Shown here piece after piece: positions 1 through 7,514 of a stretch of DNA of 12,016 bases; position 1 is the stretch's first letter; every line of letters begins with the position of its first letter. The DNA comes from Thalassiosira profunda (taxonomy: Eukaryota > Bacillariophyta > Thalassiosirophyceae > Thalassiosirales > Thalassiosiraceae). The translations under genes and the position numbers were made by a program. Under the pieces are notes generated by a model. That model did no database searches. It was not told the origin of the DNA and saw only the letters and a list, made by a program, of their open reading frames with translations. The stretch is from positions 1 to 12,016 of the forward strand of contig JALLAP010000541.1 in assembly GCA_036939355.1 (NCBI GenBank), in the 5' to 3' direction.

Positions 1-370
1 ACAGCACGCTATGTACACTCGCGCAGCGCTAGCCGGAGCAACGCGGAGGCTAGTTGAAGATTAAGAGAGAGAAAAGAAGCCTTTGACCTTCCCTGCGAAG
101 GTGCACGTCTGATTTGTCGCTTCATTCAGCGATGTCTTGGGCCTTGGTCTTGGAATTGGACATTTCTCTCAATCAGCCGTGCGCTCGCCGCCCCGCCGCC
201 GCCCCGGCTGCCGCGATAGCCATCTTGCGCGACATAATCTTGCCTCGCTCTGTCGTGCAGTCCCAGGCGAGATGTGCGCATAGTTTTTCTGCAACCTCCC
301 ATCAAAAACAAAGCAACTCATCACATCACACCAACCTACCCCGCCCCCTCGCACCCCATCACCCGCCAGC
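1..370 (+). promoter_or_regulatory. Upstream region and 5' UTR of the cyclin gene
   Basis: No gene is supported here. Open frames that cross this stretch on both strands have no recognisable protein character and overlap the cyclin exon out of frame. The last 70 bases are rich in A and C (about 290-370) and look like a 5' untranslated leader just before the cyclin ATG. A short purine-rich stretch (agagagagaaaagaag) lies near 64-79. I see no convincing TATA box. A transcription start cannot be placed from sequence alone. Confidence 0.4.
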
Positions 371-1566
371 ATGTCAATCTGCAACAACGCCCGCGCCCGG
401 AAGGCCTCCGCCATCGACCGCATCGGCGCCATGCTTCGCCAGGAGGACGAGTCGGTGCAGTGCTACAACTACCTCGCCCGCGCCAGCGAGGAGGTCGACG
501 AGGAGGCGCGCGCCTCCATGCAGAAGTGGATCCGCCAGGTTGCCGCGGCAATGACCCTCGACGCCGAGACGGGCTGGATCGCCACGTTCTACCTCGATCG
601 GTACCTCTCCAGCGGCAAGGGACGGAGCGAGGAGGCGCTGCAGGACAAATATTTGTTCCAATTGGCCGCCATCGCGGTGAGTAATGATGGCGCGCGCATT
701 GACTATCTTTTGCATGTTCATGTTGACTCAACAATCTTTTCCCTCCATCCATCTCTCAGGCCTTCTACCTCGCCGTCAAGCTGCATTCGAGGGTAAAACT
801 CGACGCTGCAAGCCTGGCCAGGCTTTGCCGCGGTTACTATCCGGAAGAAGACATCACTGACACTGAAGAGGACATTCTCTTCGCATTGGACTGGCGCACC
901 TCCACGCCGACGCCGTTCGACTTCGTCCGCGAATACGTCGAGCTTCTTCCCGAGCACATTGACAGGCAGGCCAAGGAGGCGATTACCGAGAGCACCCTCA
1001 AGTACATCGAAGGTGCGGCGGACGACTACTACATCACGTTCTACAAGCCCTCCGTCGTGGGTGCCGCCTGCCTATGCTCCGCGCTCCTGAGCAGCGACGT
1101 CCTCGACGCCAAGGCGAGGCTCGCGTTCTGGATGACATTGGCCGAGCACTGTGATTTGATCGAAGTCATGGAGGTCGAGAACAAAATCCTCGAGGGCAAG
1201 ACGCTGTGCAAGCCTATTGTGGTTTATGACGATATTATTGAGGAGGCCTCTCACGAGGCAGCCCCGCCCGTCGATACCATCGTAATCGAGACGCCCATTG
1301 CCAAGAGCCGCTGGTCATGGCCCAAGCTTTACATCGGCAGCGACTCTGGTTTGTGGAAGAGTGAGAGAAGCAATGCGAGCGTCGTCTCCACATGGCCTAA
1401 GATGGCCAAGTCTCCGCTGGCAGATGCTCTGTCGAAGAGTGAGAGTAATGCGGGCCCCGCTCTGACGTGGCCGAAGATGGCGTGCAGTCCCTTGTCGAAC
1501 AGCGAGAGAAGCGAGCGCTCGCAGGCGAGCCTGGTGCTCGCCACACATACAGCGCGGCAGGCCTAG
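371..1566 (+). CDS. Cyclin (diatom-type), two exons 371-676 and 760-1566, 370 aa
   Basis: The protein is predicted to be a cyclin, a regulatory subunit that binds and activates a cyclin-dependent kinase. The ATG at 371 has a good context (ccagcATGtc) and opens a 102-residue first exon. Splicing 677-759 out joins ...QLAAIA to AFYLAVKLHS in frame. The cyclin box covers about residues 45-150: YLDRYLS at 74-80, the QLAA...YLAVKL helix at 97-110, and a downstream EEDILFALDWR...PTPFDF segment. This arrangement is typical of the large group of diatom-specific cyclins rather than of a canonical A/B cyclin. One oddity is that the Lys-Leu pair at 109-110 is followed by His-Ser, where most cyclins carry Glu (KFEE-like). 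The C terminus (289-363) is three 25-residue repeats. The stop TAG is at 1564-1566 and an AATAAA lies at 1617-1622. The cyclin call is firm; the subclass is an inference from memory of the family. Confidence 0.9.
677..759 (+). other. Spliceosomal intron 1 of the cyclin gene (83 nt, phase 0)
   Basis: The donor is GTGAGT at 677-682. The acceptor is CAG at 757-759, preceded by a pyrimidine-rich stretch (ccctccatccatctct). Removing it joins two parts of the cyclin box in frame at a codon boundary. The intron is more AT-rich than the flanking exons. Confidence 0.93.
1318..1542 (+). repeat. Three tandem 25-residue (75-bp) repeats in the cyclin C terminus
   Basis: The units start at 1318, 1393 and 1468, exactly 75 bp apart with no indels. 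They correspond to residues 289-313, 314-338 and 339-363. Each begins Trp-Pro-Lys-(Leu/Met). The Ser-rich middle aligns as KSERSNAS, KSESNAG and SERSQAS. Units 2 and 3 also share WPKMA(K/C)SPL, which contains a Ser-Pro dipeptide that could be a proline-directed phosphorylation site. Only seven residues follow the third unit. Unit 1 is the most diverged. Confidence 0.85.
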
Positions 1567-1719
1567 GGTACACGAGAAGAATATTGCCCGTCTGGCTTGA
1601 ATGTCTCAGTAGTGTAAATAAAACATGAACAAAGCTGTGCAATTGACTTGGTAGCACGCCGCACTCTTTGCTTATTCATAGCACATCGAAAGAATAACGT
1701 ATTCTCTTCCACAGAATCT
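1567..1719. other. Convergent 3' region between cyclin and MFS gene
   Basis: This is 153 bp between two stop codons facing each other. An AATAAA at 1617-1622 on the + strand, 51 nt after the cyclin stop, is a plausible polyadenylation signal. I see no equally clear AATAAA on the minus strand for the transporter gene. The two 3' UTRs probably lie close together or overlap. Confidence 0.5.
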
Positions 1720-3754
1720 CTATCCCGATTCATCCTCCTTTTCCCCATTCACGAGCCCCCGAAGCTTGAGCCCGCACGCCGCGGCCACCGCGAGCGCCGT
1801 CGTGCTAACGCCCAAAGCTCCCCGCACGCCCAGCCGTTCAATGCTCAAGAACACGGTTACCACCATTGCATTGAGCGGTATCCCGAACAGGTTCATGACA
1901 ACGCTGCGATGGCTGTCCGGAAAGTATTTAGAACGGAGCGTTCCAATGGCCGGGAAGTACATGCCCACACAGCTCTCAAAAAGGAACAAGCTGGCAATCA
2001 GTATCGACAATGTGACTCCGGGCTGAGAGACAAGGCCCGAGAGACTTCCGCACAGAGCCGTAATGGGAGAGAGGATTGTGGATAACACGGGCAGCGACGT
2101 CAGAGCCGCGAGGATGCGCGGGGTCGACGACCCGATGGTCAACGCGGCAGTTCCCATTGCAACTGTGGCCAGCCCCAGCATTCCCACCGCAAAGCTTTCG
2201 ACAGACACCGCCCTGCTCTTTCCATCCTTGTCCACCCTCGCCGAGGACGTCAACTGACCGAACAGCGTCGAACCCAGGAGGCAGCACGCCATGAAGCACG
2301 AGAACACCGTCCCGTACGGGGTGCCCACCGCCACCGATGCGTCCGACGCGAACTTGGAAAAGTACGCGCCGACAGCCGCGCTCACGGCCGGTGGCCAGTT
2401 GAGCACGAAGATGTACATCGCCGCCTCGAAGAGCGATTGCATGGCGCCCACGAGCATGATTTTGGGATCGGACCGGACGACTTTGACCGCATCGCGGATG
2501 GTGGGTTCGGACGTCGCCTCGCCGTCGTCGCTACTGCCGCCGCCGGCCTTGTTCTCCTTCCACAACAGCGACGCCAGGAGGCCGCCCGTGACAAGGAACC
2601 CCACCGACAGTTCGAACGGACCCGTCGGACCGCGCGACGCCGCCGCGACGCCCGCCATCTGCCCCGCAAGGATGGCCACGATGGAATCTCCGGCGTACGC
2701 CAGCCCAAACGTCTCGCCCAGGCTGCTTTCCACCCCCTCCCGCCCCGCCTCGCCGACCAACCACGCCTCCGGCGCGCTGAACAGCAAACTCGTCCCAATC
2801 CCACCCAGCACCCTCCCCAGCAGCAGCACCCCCAGCAGGTTGCTCTTGGTGCTCGACGCGCCGAGGCTGTACAGCGCCGCGAACGCCAGCGTGCCGGCCT
2901 TGCGGCCCTTCGCATCGCAGAGGCGCCCGACGAGCGGCCCGAAGAGGGCGGTGGACGCGAATCCCGTGAGGAAGAGGCGGGAGACCCACGTCATGGCCGT
3001 GCCGGACGCGGCGCCGAAGGATTTGGAGGCGTAGACTTGGTAGAAGTACGGTCCCTATCCATTCATTGAATGATTGTGAGATATGAATGGGCCGGCCAGT
3101 AGAATCTGCACACAAGCTGTGCACATTGTCAATACATTGCAATCTCACCTGCAGCCAGTCGGCCATGCGGAGCAACCAAAAGACCGCGAGGAATCTCATC
3201 TGGAGCGACTTGACCTTCGGATCCTTCTTTTGCTGCGCGATATATCGTTGGAGCATGAGATGTGAGCAAATTGCAGTGCCAACAATTGCAACACGTCCCA
3301 TCATTGCAGTGTTCCCATCTTTCATCGACAGACAAACACTCACCACCTCCCCCCCATCCTCCTTATTGCCCCCCTCCACCTTCCCGTACACCTTCAATGC
3401 GGCCGTCCCCGCCGCGAGCACCGCGAGGGCGGCGTTGAACGTCCCCGTCGGCGTGCTCGTCAGCTCGGACAATTTCGACGCCGCCGCTGTTGCGACGGCG
3501 CCGCCCCGCGGGATGGAGAGGTGCAATTGCGTCGCCTGCCCCCCTTGCTGGCTATTTTGTTTGCGAAAGTTGCGGGTGTAATGGCCGCCGGGCGTCGAGC
3601 GGCACTTGCGGTGAAGAGATTGATGGACACCATCGACTCGAAACGGGCGCCGCGGGCACGCAGTTGAGGCCGAGCGAGAGGCGAGCGCCGACACCGCCAG
3701 CGTCGGCGAGAGGAGGAGGAGGGCCGCCGCCCGCGCTGCTGTGGGGGGCCTCAT
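1720..3754 (-). CDS. MFSD5/MOT2-type major facilitator (putative molybdate-anion transporter)
   Basis: Predicted multi-pass membrane transporter; the family includes the algal molybdate transporter MOT2 and animal MFSD5. The ATG at 3754-3752 is preferred because it leads directly into a signal-peptide-like start (MRPPTAARAAALLLL). An in-frame ATG 22 codons upstream (3820) adds only polar sequence. Exons read 3754-3149 and 3054-1720. A further in-frame intron, 3343-3233, is likely, giving 609 aa (646 aa if retained). Landmarks are a first hydrophobic helix (TGTFNAALAVLAAGTAAL), FWLLRMADWLQ|GPYFYQVY across the certain splice junction, the MFS loop signature GRLCDAKGRK, GRVLGGIGTSLLFSAPEAW, an acidic Gly/Ser-rich central loop, and late FESCVGMYFPAIGTLR and MNLFGIPLN. 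These match the MFSD5/MOT2 pattern. Substrate is inferred from family only. The long N-terminal presequence has no clear Phe motif, so the target membrane is uncertain. Confidence 0.85.
3055..3148 (-). other. Intron of the MFS gene (94 nt, phase 0)
   Basis: On the minus strand the donor is CTGCAG|GTGAGA, with the intron starting at 3148. The acceptor is GGATAG|GGACCG, ending at 3055. Splicing joins ADWLQ to GPYFYQVY, restoring the DWLQ-(G/A)-PY motif that is strongly conserved in this family. The intron carries stop codons and is AT-rich. Confidence 0.93.
3233..3343 (-). other. Probable in-frame, stop-free intron of the MFS gene (111 nt, phase 0)
   Basis: On the minus strand, GAGGTG|GTGAGT gives a consensus donor at 3343 and CGCGCAG|CAAAAG an acceptor at 3233. 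Both fall on codon boundaries. The length is divisible by three with no stop, so the reading frame stays open whether or not it is spliced. If retained it adds 37 residues including a hydrophobic run (VAIVGTAICSHLML) between the first and second membrane helices, where relatives have a polar loop. Splicing would join a polar GGEV to QKKDPKVKSLQ. I favour splicing. Confidence 0.65.
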
Positions 3755-3913
3755 GATCGCTCTATTGGGGCCTATGTACTGGGCGGCTTGGTTGATGGCT
3801 TGTGATCTCGCGCGCGCCACACGTCACTTCTTGAAAATGAATGGCTGTGAAGCTTCCGGACAAAAAAAATCGAGCCTAACAATCTCCCCGCGCCCGCGTG
3901 TTGGTGCAGCGCC
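3755..3913. promoter_or_regulatory. Divergent promoter between MFS transporter and TrhO-like gene
   Basis: 159 bp separates the two opposite start codons. The stretch includes an A-run (acaaaaaaaatcg) near 3860-3873 and a GC-rich leader before the ATG at 3914. No TATA box or known operator is evident. Both promoters and both 5' UTRs must fit here unless they overlap coding sequence. Confidence 0.55.
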
Positions 3914-5353
3914 ATGGCGACCGCCGCCGCCTCCGCGGAGAACCCTCCGCCCGCGGGAGGGGGGTATCGCATCCTCGCCCTCTACCGCTTCGTGCCCCTC
4001 GCATCGCCCGACGCGGCCGACAACGATAGGAGTAGATGCGAGGGAGACAACGCCACCAACGATGCACCGAAGTGGGACGAAGCCGCCCTCCTAGCCCGTC
4101 CCGAGCAACACCCCACGCTGCGCGCCTTGCAATCCGAACTGCTGACGACACTGCGAAAATACTATGCCAAGGGTACTTTGCTCCTTGCCCCCGAGGGGAT
4201 CAACGGGACGATTTGCTACCCGTTTTCCTCTGCAATTAATGCCGATCCGGTGGCAACCTATCTAAAGTCCCACCCCCTCTTCGGCGGACCGGAATTGCGG
4301 ACGCGAGTTAGCGTTTGGAACGAAGAGGAGAACGGGCAGCAAGCATTTAGCAGGCTCAAGGTGAAGATCAAAGCGGAAATTGTGACGCTCGGCTTGGGGA
4401 GGCCACTGGTCGATCGGACACCGCAACACAATGAGGAGCAGAGGCACGAACTCAATCAACGGGCCAATCCGCTCGCCGCCAAAGGACAGTATCTGACTCC
4501 AACCCAATGGGACGAGATATGTCGTGATCCAGACGTGGTGGTGATCGATACGAGGAACGCGTACGAAGTGGACATTGGCACGTTCGAGGGCGCGTTGGAT
4601 CCCAAGACGGATTGCTTCAGCGAATTTCCCGAATATTTGGAGGGGCTGGCGAGGGAGTACGATTGGGGCAACGAGACCGATTGCAAGGTCGGTGCATCGA
4701 ATGGACCATCAAAGCCATGGAATGGACTGCATAGGAGCAACGGAGGCAGCGCGAAGAAGAAGCTGGCTCCGAAGGGAATTGCAATGTTCTGCACCGGCGG
4801 CATACGATGCGAAAAGGCCACATCCTACGCTTTGCAATCGGGGTTGTTTCCCAGCAATTTGCCCATCTACCATTTGGAGGGCGGGATATTGGCGTATCTG
4901 GACGACGTCTCCCGCAGAAAAGAAGAGGGAGGGCCGGAGCAAGGGTCATCGACGTTCCACGGAGAGTGCATGATATTCGACAAGCGCGTCGCCGTGACGG
5001 AGGGGCTGCGGCCGTCGGCGAAGTACGTTTCGTGCCACGGTTGTCGAGGGCCGATGGATCGCCGGCTGCTCCTTCCCGCAAGTGACACAGAGTGCACTGA
5101 TAGCCAAGTCACCGACAAAGAGAGGCAGCGGCACCAAGATCTGACAAAAGGGATACCGAATCTTCCTCCTTTGCAATACGATGGCAAAACAAAGAAACAT
5201 TATCTGCCGGGGCTGACGTGCCCGCGATGCCACGCAACAACAACCCGAGAGTCCCTCGAGCGGTTTGCTCAAAGAGAAAGGCAGGTGGAGATATGCGCCA
5301 GGGACGGGCGGCCCTTGTTTCGAGATGTGGGAGATGATGGCAACCCGAGCTAA
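3914..5353 (+). CDS. Rhodanese-domain tRNA uridine hydroxylase, TrhO/UPF0176/TSTD2 family, 479 aa
   Basis: The bacterial relative TrhO (YceA) makes 5-hydroxyuridine at the wobble position of tRNAs; the animal relative is TSTD2. The ATG at 3914 starts a single-exon gene. An N-terminal acylphosphatase-like domain contains the family motif LLLAPEGINGTI (APEGING at residues 92-98). The rhodanese domain follows: VIDTRN at 210-215, then the active-site loop CTGGIRCEKA with the likely catalytic Cys293 (C-x4-R) and a second Cys299, then HLEGGILAYL. Next comes the FDKR motif at 355-358. A C-terminal region has two CxxC pairs, C374/C377 and C436/C439, arranged as a probable metal-binding site. Compared with bacterial enzymes there are low-complexity insertions near residues 35-55 and 255-285. 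No targeting peptide is obvious, so a cytosolic location is likely. The family is certain; the exact reaction is inferred. Confidence 0.93.
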   Translation: MATAAASAENPPPAGGGYRILALYRFVPLASPDAADNDRSRCEGDNATNDAPKWDEAALLARPEQHPTLRALQSELLTTLRKYYAKGTLLLAPEGINGTICYPFSSAINADPVATYLKSHPLFGGPELRTRVSVWNEEENGQQAFSRLKVKIKAEIVTLGLGRPLVDRTPQHNEEQRHELNQRANPLAAKGQYLTPTQWDEICRDPDVVVIDTRNAYEVDIGTFEGALDPKTDCFSEFPEYLEGLAREYDWGNETDCKVGASNGPSKPWNGLHRSNGGSAKKKLAPKGIAMFCTGGIRCEKATSYALQSGLFPSNLPIYHLEGGILAYLDDVSRRKEEGGPEQGSSTFHGECMIFDKRVAVTEGLRPSAKYVSCHGCRGPMDRRLLLPASDTECTDSQVTDKERQRHQDLTKGIPNLPPLQYDGKTKKHYLPGLTCPRCHATTTRESLERFAQRERQVEICARDGRPLFRDVGDDGNPS

Positions 5354-5358
5354 ACCAT

Positions 5359-6099
5359 CTATTTGCTATTGTCGATGTATCCCTCTCCGCCCTCGGCCGC
5401 CACGCCCAAACAGTCCACCGGCTCGGCCACCATCGGACCCTGCGGCAAAACCTCCACCAAATACCCGTCCGGATCTTTGATGAACGCCAGCCCCTTCATT
5501 CCTCCCGCGTTCGGCGATTTGTGAAACTCCACGCCCATCGAATGGAACCGCTCGCACGCCTGATAAACGTTTGGCACCGTGATGCCAATGTGCCCGAAGC
5601 CGCCCCGGACTTTCTCGCCGTCCCGCGTGCCGGTTGTATCGGCGTTGCCAGTGTTGTATACGTTGCCTTCCTCGGATTCGCTCCCGTAGTTGTATGTGAG
5701 TTCGATGCATCCGGGCGTTCGCATGCAGTGGGTCCAACGTCCCTCCGGAGTCGATGCCACCGTCGACGCGGGCGCGACGAAATAGACGTTGAACTTCCAT
5801 TCAGGAAACTCCGAAAAGTGAATGAGCTTGAAGCCCAACACGTTGCAGTAAAAGTCCAAGCTCTTCTTCGGGTCCTTCACCCGCACCATCGTCTGCTGCA
5901 TAATGAAGTCCTCAGTGCCCGCTGGAGGAGCACCGGGCGACATGTAAGACGAGACGTCGAGCTGGCCCTCCACCATTCTGAGTTGCGTGCGGCTGTTGCG
6001 TGCGTCGATTGTGGAATAGGAAACGCTGGAAGTGAATGCGCCTGCGGAGGCGGCGAGGAGCGCGGCGGCCGCGCGACGGCAGGGACCTTCATTTTTCAT
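5359..6099 (-). CDS. Glyoxalase I (lactoylglutathione lyase), plastid-targeted, 246 aa
   Basis: Glyoxalase I isomerises the hemithioacetal of methylglyoxal and glutathione to S-lactoylglutathione, the first step of methylglyoxal detoxification. The first 20 residues form a signal peptide (hydrophobic AAAALLAASAGA) followed by Phe at +1 (AGA|FTSS) and a Ser/Arg-rich stretch. This fits a bipartite plastid presequence. The catalytic domain starts near residue 63 with DFIMQQTMVRVKDPKKSLDFY, very close to eukaryotic GLO1. By alignment with human GLO1 the metal ligands are Gln69, Glu133 (CIELTYN), His170 (GFGHIGI) and Glu216 (YLVEVLP); all are present. A short insertion, TTGTRDGEKVR, sits just before the GFGHIGI strand. 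Single exon; stop TAG at 5361-5359, only 5 nt from the TrhO-like stop. Plastid location is a prediction. Confidence 0.95.
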   Translation of the reverse strand: MKNEGPCRRAAAALLAASAGAFTSSVSYSTIDARNSRTQLRMVEGQLDVSSYMSPGAPPAGTEDFIMQQTMVRVKDPKKSLDFYCNVLGFKLIHFSEFPEWKFNVYFVAPASTVASTPEGRWTHCMRTPGCIELTYNYGSESEEGNVYNTGNADTTGTRDGEKVRGGFGHIGITVPNVYQACERFHSMGVEFHKSPNAGGMKGLAFIKDPDGYLVEVLPQGPMVAEPVDCLGVAAEGGEGYIDNSK

Positions 6100-6222
6100 T
6101 TTGCTGCTGCAACTTTTCTAAATTTGCGACTCAGATGGCGCGACTGCAATCGCCGCTTCTTCGTGCGTCAGCCTCGCTAAAGCAAGCCGCACCACAAAAG
6201 CACGGGCAGCACAACCGCAACC
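6100..6222. promoter_or_regulatory. Divergent promoter shared by glyoxalase I and plastid bS21
   Basis: 123 bp separates the two start codons. Both products carry predicted plastid presequences, so the region may act as a bidirectional promoter for plastid proteins. An upstream ATG at 6135 opens a reading frame that overlaps the bS21 start out of frame and ends at 6314. If transcription starts upstream of 6135 it could dampen bS21 translation. No TATA box is evident. Confidence 0.5.
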
Positions 6223-7161
6223 ATGGCCCGCCTCACCCTCCTCTTCGTCGCCGTCCTCGCGGCCGTGGCCACGGCCTTCGTCCCCGCCTCCACTCCGTTG
6301 GTCCGCAGTGGTAAGTTGTTTGGATTCCGGGGGTATTTTCGACGGGCTTTGGGGCAGCGGCGGCTCGGTGCATGGGCCGGCAGCCGCGTGTGCCATGTGA
6401 AGGAATGGGAGGCGACGACGGACGACGCCGCCTCTGCAGCCGGGCACGGTATATCGTGCGAAAATTGCAAGTATATTGAGGTGGGGGTGCGCTCGGCGGG
6501 CGTATCATCTGGGGTTCCGAGAGAGACCACGCGATCTTGGATGCCCCATCGAGAGGGTCGGCATGAGGGCCCCCCTTCCGGCGTCTCTCAATTCAGCAAC
6601 TGCGTCGGCGGTATTTATATCATCGAGAATCAGCAACCCTCGAAACTCTCTACAGTCGAGCGTGGTCTATCTGATGAGCAGGTGAATCGGTTTCGTGGGC
6701 GATCAGACTCAACACGTGGCTTACACGCGAGTACCAGCAGTCCAGCGAAATAGGCGCTCGGAGTGCAGGGGAATGGCCTGGATCGAACCTTTTCGGGGGT
6801 GGAAAATGTTGTCCAAGTTGGACGGATCAGAGCTTCTGTTTATCTTTCTTGACGGAGCCATCCTCTCCAGCATACACTGACATGTATCTCACTCCCCCCC
6901 CTCTTCTCTTCCCACCCAATCCCAACAGCCACCGCCCTCCCCGTCAAAATCAAGGTGGAGGTCGGCGAGGGCGAGCCCATCGAGTCCGCCCTCCGCCGTT
7001 TCAAGCGCGAGGTGAACAAGTCGGGCCACCTCATGGACCTCCGCTACAAGCGGTACTTCGAGAACAGCCAGGAGCGGAAGAAGCGGAAGATCGTCCAGGC
7101 CCGGTTCCGCAAGCGGATGGAGCGGATGCAGGCCCGTCGGATGCGGCAGCAGCGCACTTAA
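6223..7161 (+). CDS. Plastid ribosomal protein bS21, exons 6223-6310 and 6929-7161, 106 aa
   Basis: Predicted small-subunit protein S21 of the plastid ribosome, encoded in the nucleus. Exon 1 encodes a hydrophobic signal peptide ([15 protein letters not shown]) ending at the diatom plastid motif ATA|FVPAS. Splicing 6311-6928 in phase 1 (g|cc, Ala30) continues with [32 protein letters not shown]. The match to bacterial S21 is clear: the xVxVxxGExIExALRRFKRxVxxSG start, then a basic helical tail ([27 protein letters not shown]). The mature part is about 75 residues, close to the usual S21 size. TAA at 7159-7161. The ATG at 6223 is chosen because it starts a complete signal peptide. Confidence 0.93.
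6311..6928 (+). other. Long intron of the bS21 gene (618 nt, phase 1)
   Basis: The donor GTAAGT is at 6311-6316. The acceptor CAG is at 6926-6928, after a strong pyrimidine tract (ctcactcccccccctcttctcttccc). The intron separates the plastid presequence from the mature protein and is about seven times the length of the other certain introns here. An open frame continues from exon 1 into it up to 6753 but shows no family resemblance. I looked for a tRNA or snoRNA inside and found none I can support. Confidence 0.9.
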
Positions 7162-7514
7162 ATTTTGCGTTGTCGGTATGAATGATAGACAGTAACCTTA
7201 AATGGAAGTATGGTACTGATGGAAAGATGTTGGTCTGTTTTTTTGCTCGCCAGTGAGAGACCGCGGCTACTGCAATTGATAAAAGAGGATAAAGTGTGAC
7301 AAAGAAATGAGGGATAGTGCAGAGGGTGCGCATGTGCTTCTGTGCTTCAGTTGAGATCCCTTCTTCTTCATCTCCCCTCTCTCCTCCCCTCTTTTCACCG
7401 ACCTCTTTCCTTCTCCAATGAGTGGTGGTCACGTGACACGTGACACATCACACAAACTCCCAAAACGGAAATTTGACCCCGTGTCCCCCCCTCCTCCCCA
7501 ACCGGCCCCTCGCC
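7162..7514 (+). promoter_or_regulatory. Intergenic region: bS21 3' end and CRAL-TRIO promoter
   Basis: 353 bp without a supportable gene. The first part, to about 7320, is AT-richer and presumably holds the bS21 3' UTR. A pyrimidine-rich tract occupies about 7358-7416. It is followed at 7428-7443 by a G-box/E-box pair (annotated separately), 72-87 bp before the CRAL-TRIO ATG. An in-frame ATG at 7440 lies inside the second box and would add 25 polar residues; 7515 is the better start. Confidence 0.5.
7428..7443. promoter_or_regulatory. Tandem CACGTGA elements with a GTCACGTGAC palindrome
   Basis: GTCACGTGAC at 7428-7437 is a perfect 10-bp palindrome centred on CACGTG. A second CACGTGA follows immediately at 7437-7443, so CACGTGA is directly repeated with a 7-bp period. 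CACGTG is the core bound by bHLH and bZIP transcription factors. The position upstream of the CRAL-TRIO ATG fits a promoter element. Factor and function are unknown. Confidence 0.5.

Noticed and set aside
114..752. Several open frames on both strands across the cyclin first exon
   Set aside because: Low-complexity, no family character, and they overlap a well-supported cyclin exon.
3755..3820. Upstream in-frame ATG (3820) for the MFS transporter
   Set aside because: It puts 22 polar residues before a signal-peptide-like start, which makes a poor targeting sequence.
6311..6753. Read-through of bS21 exon 1 into a 176-residue protein
   Set aside because: The extension has no recognisable features, whereas splicing at GTAAGT and CAG gives a complete bS21.
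6741..6880. Possible minus-strand tRNA in the bS21 intron (GGTTCGATCC resembles a B box)
   Set aside because: The flanking bases do not form the T-stem, and no D-arm or acceptor stem could be built.
6660..6890. Possible C/D snoRNA in the bS21 intron (CTGATGA near 6670, CTGA near 6876)
   Set aside because: The boxes are about 200 nt apart with no terminal stem; a typical snoRNA is about 70-110 nt.
7440..7514. Upstream in-frame ATG (7440) for the CRAL-TRIO protein
   Set aside because: It adds a polar, unconserved-looking 25 residues and lies within a promoter-like CACGTG pair; 7515 has better start context.
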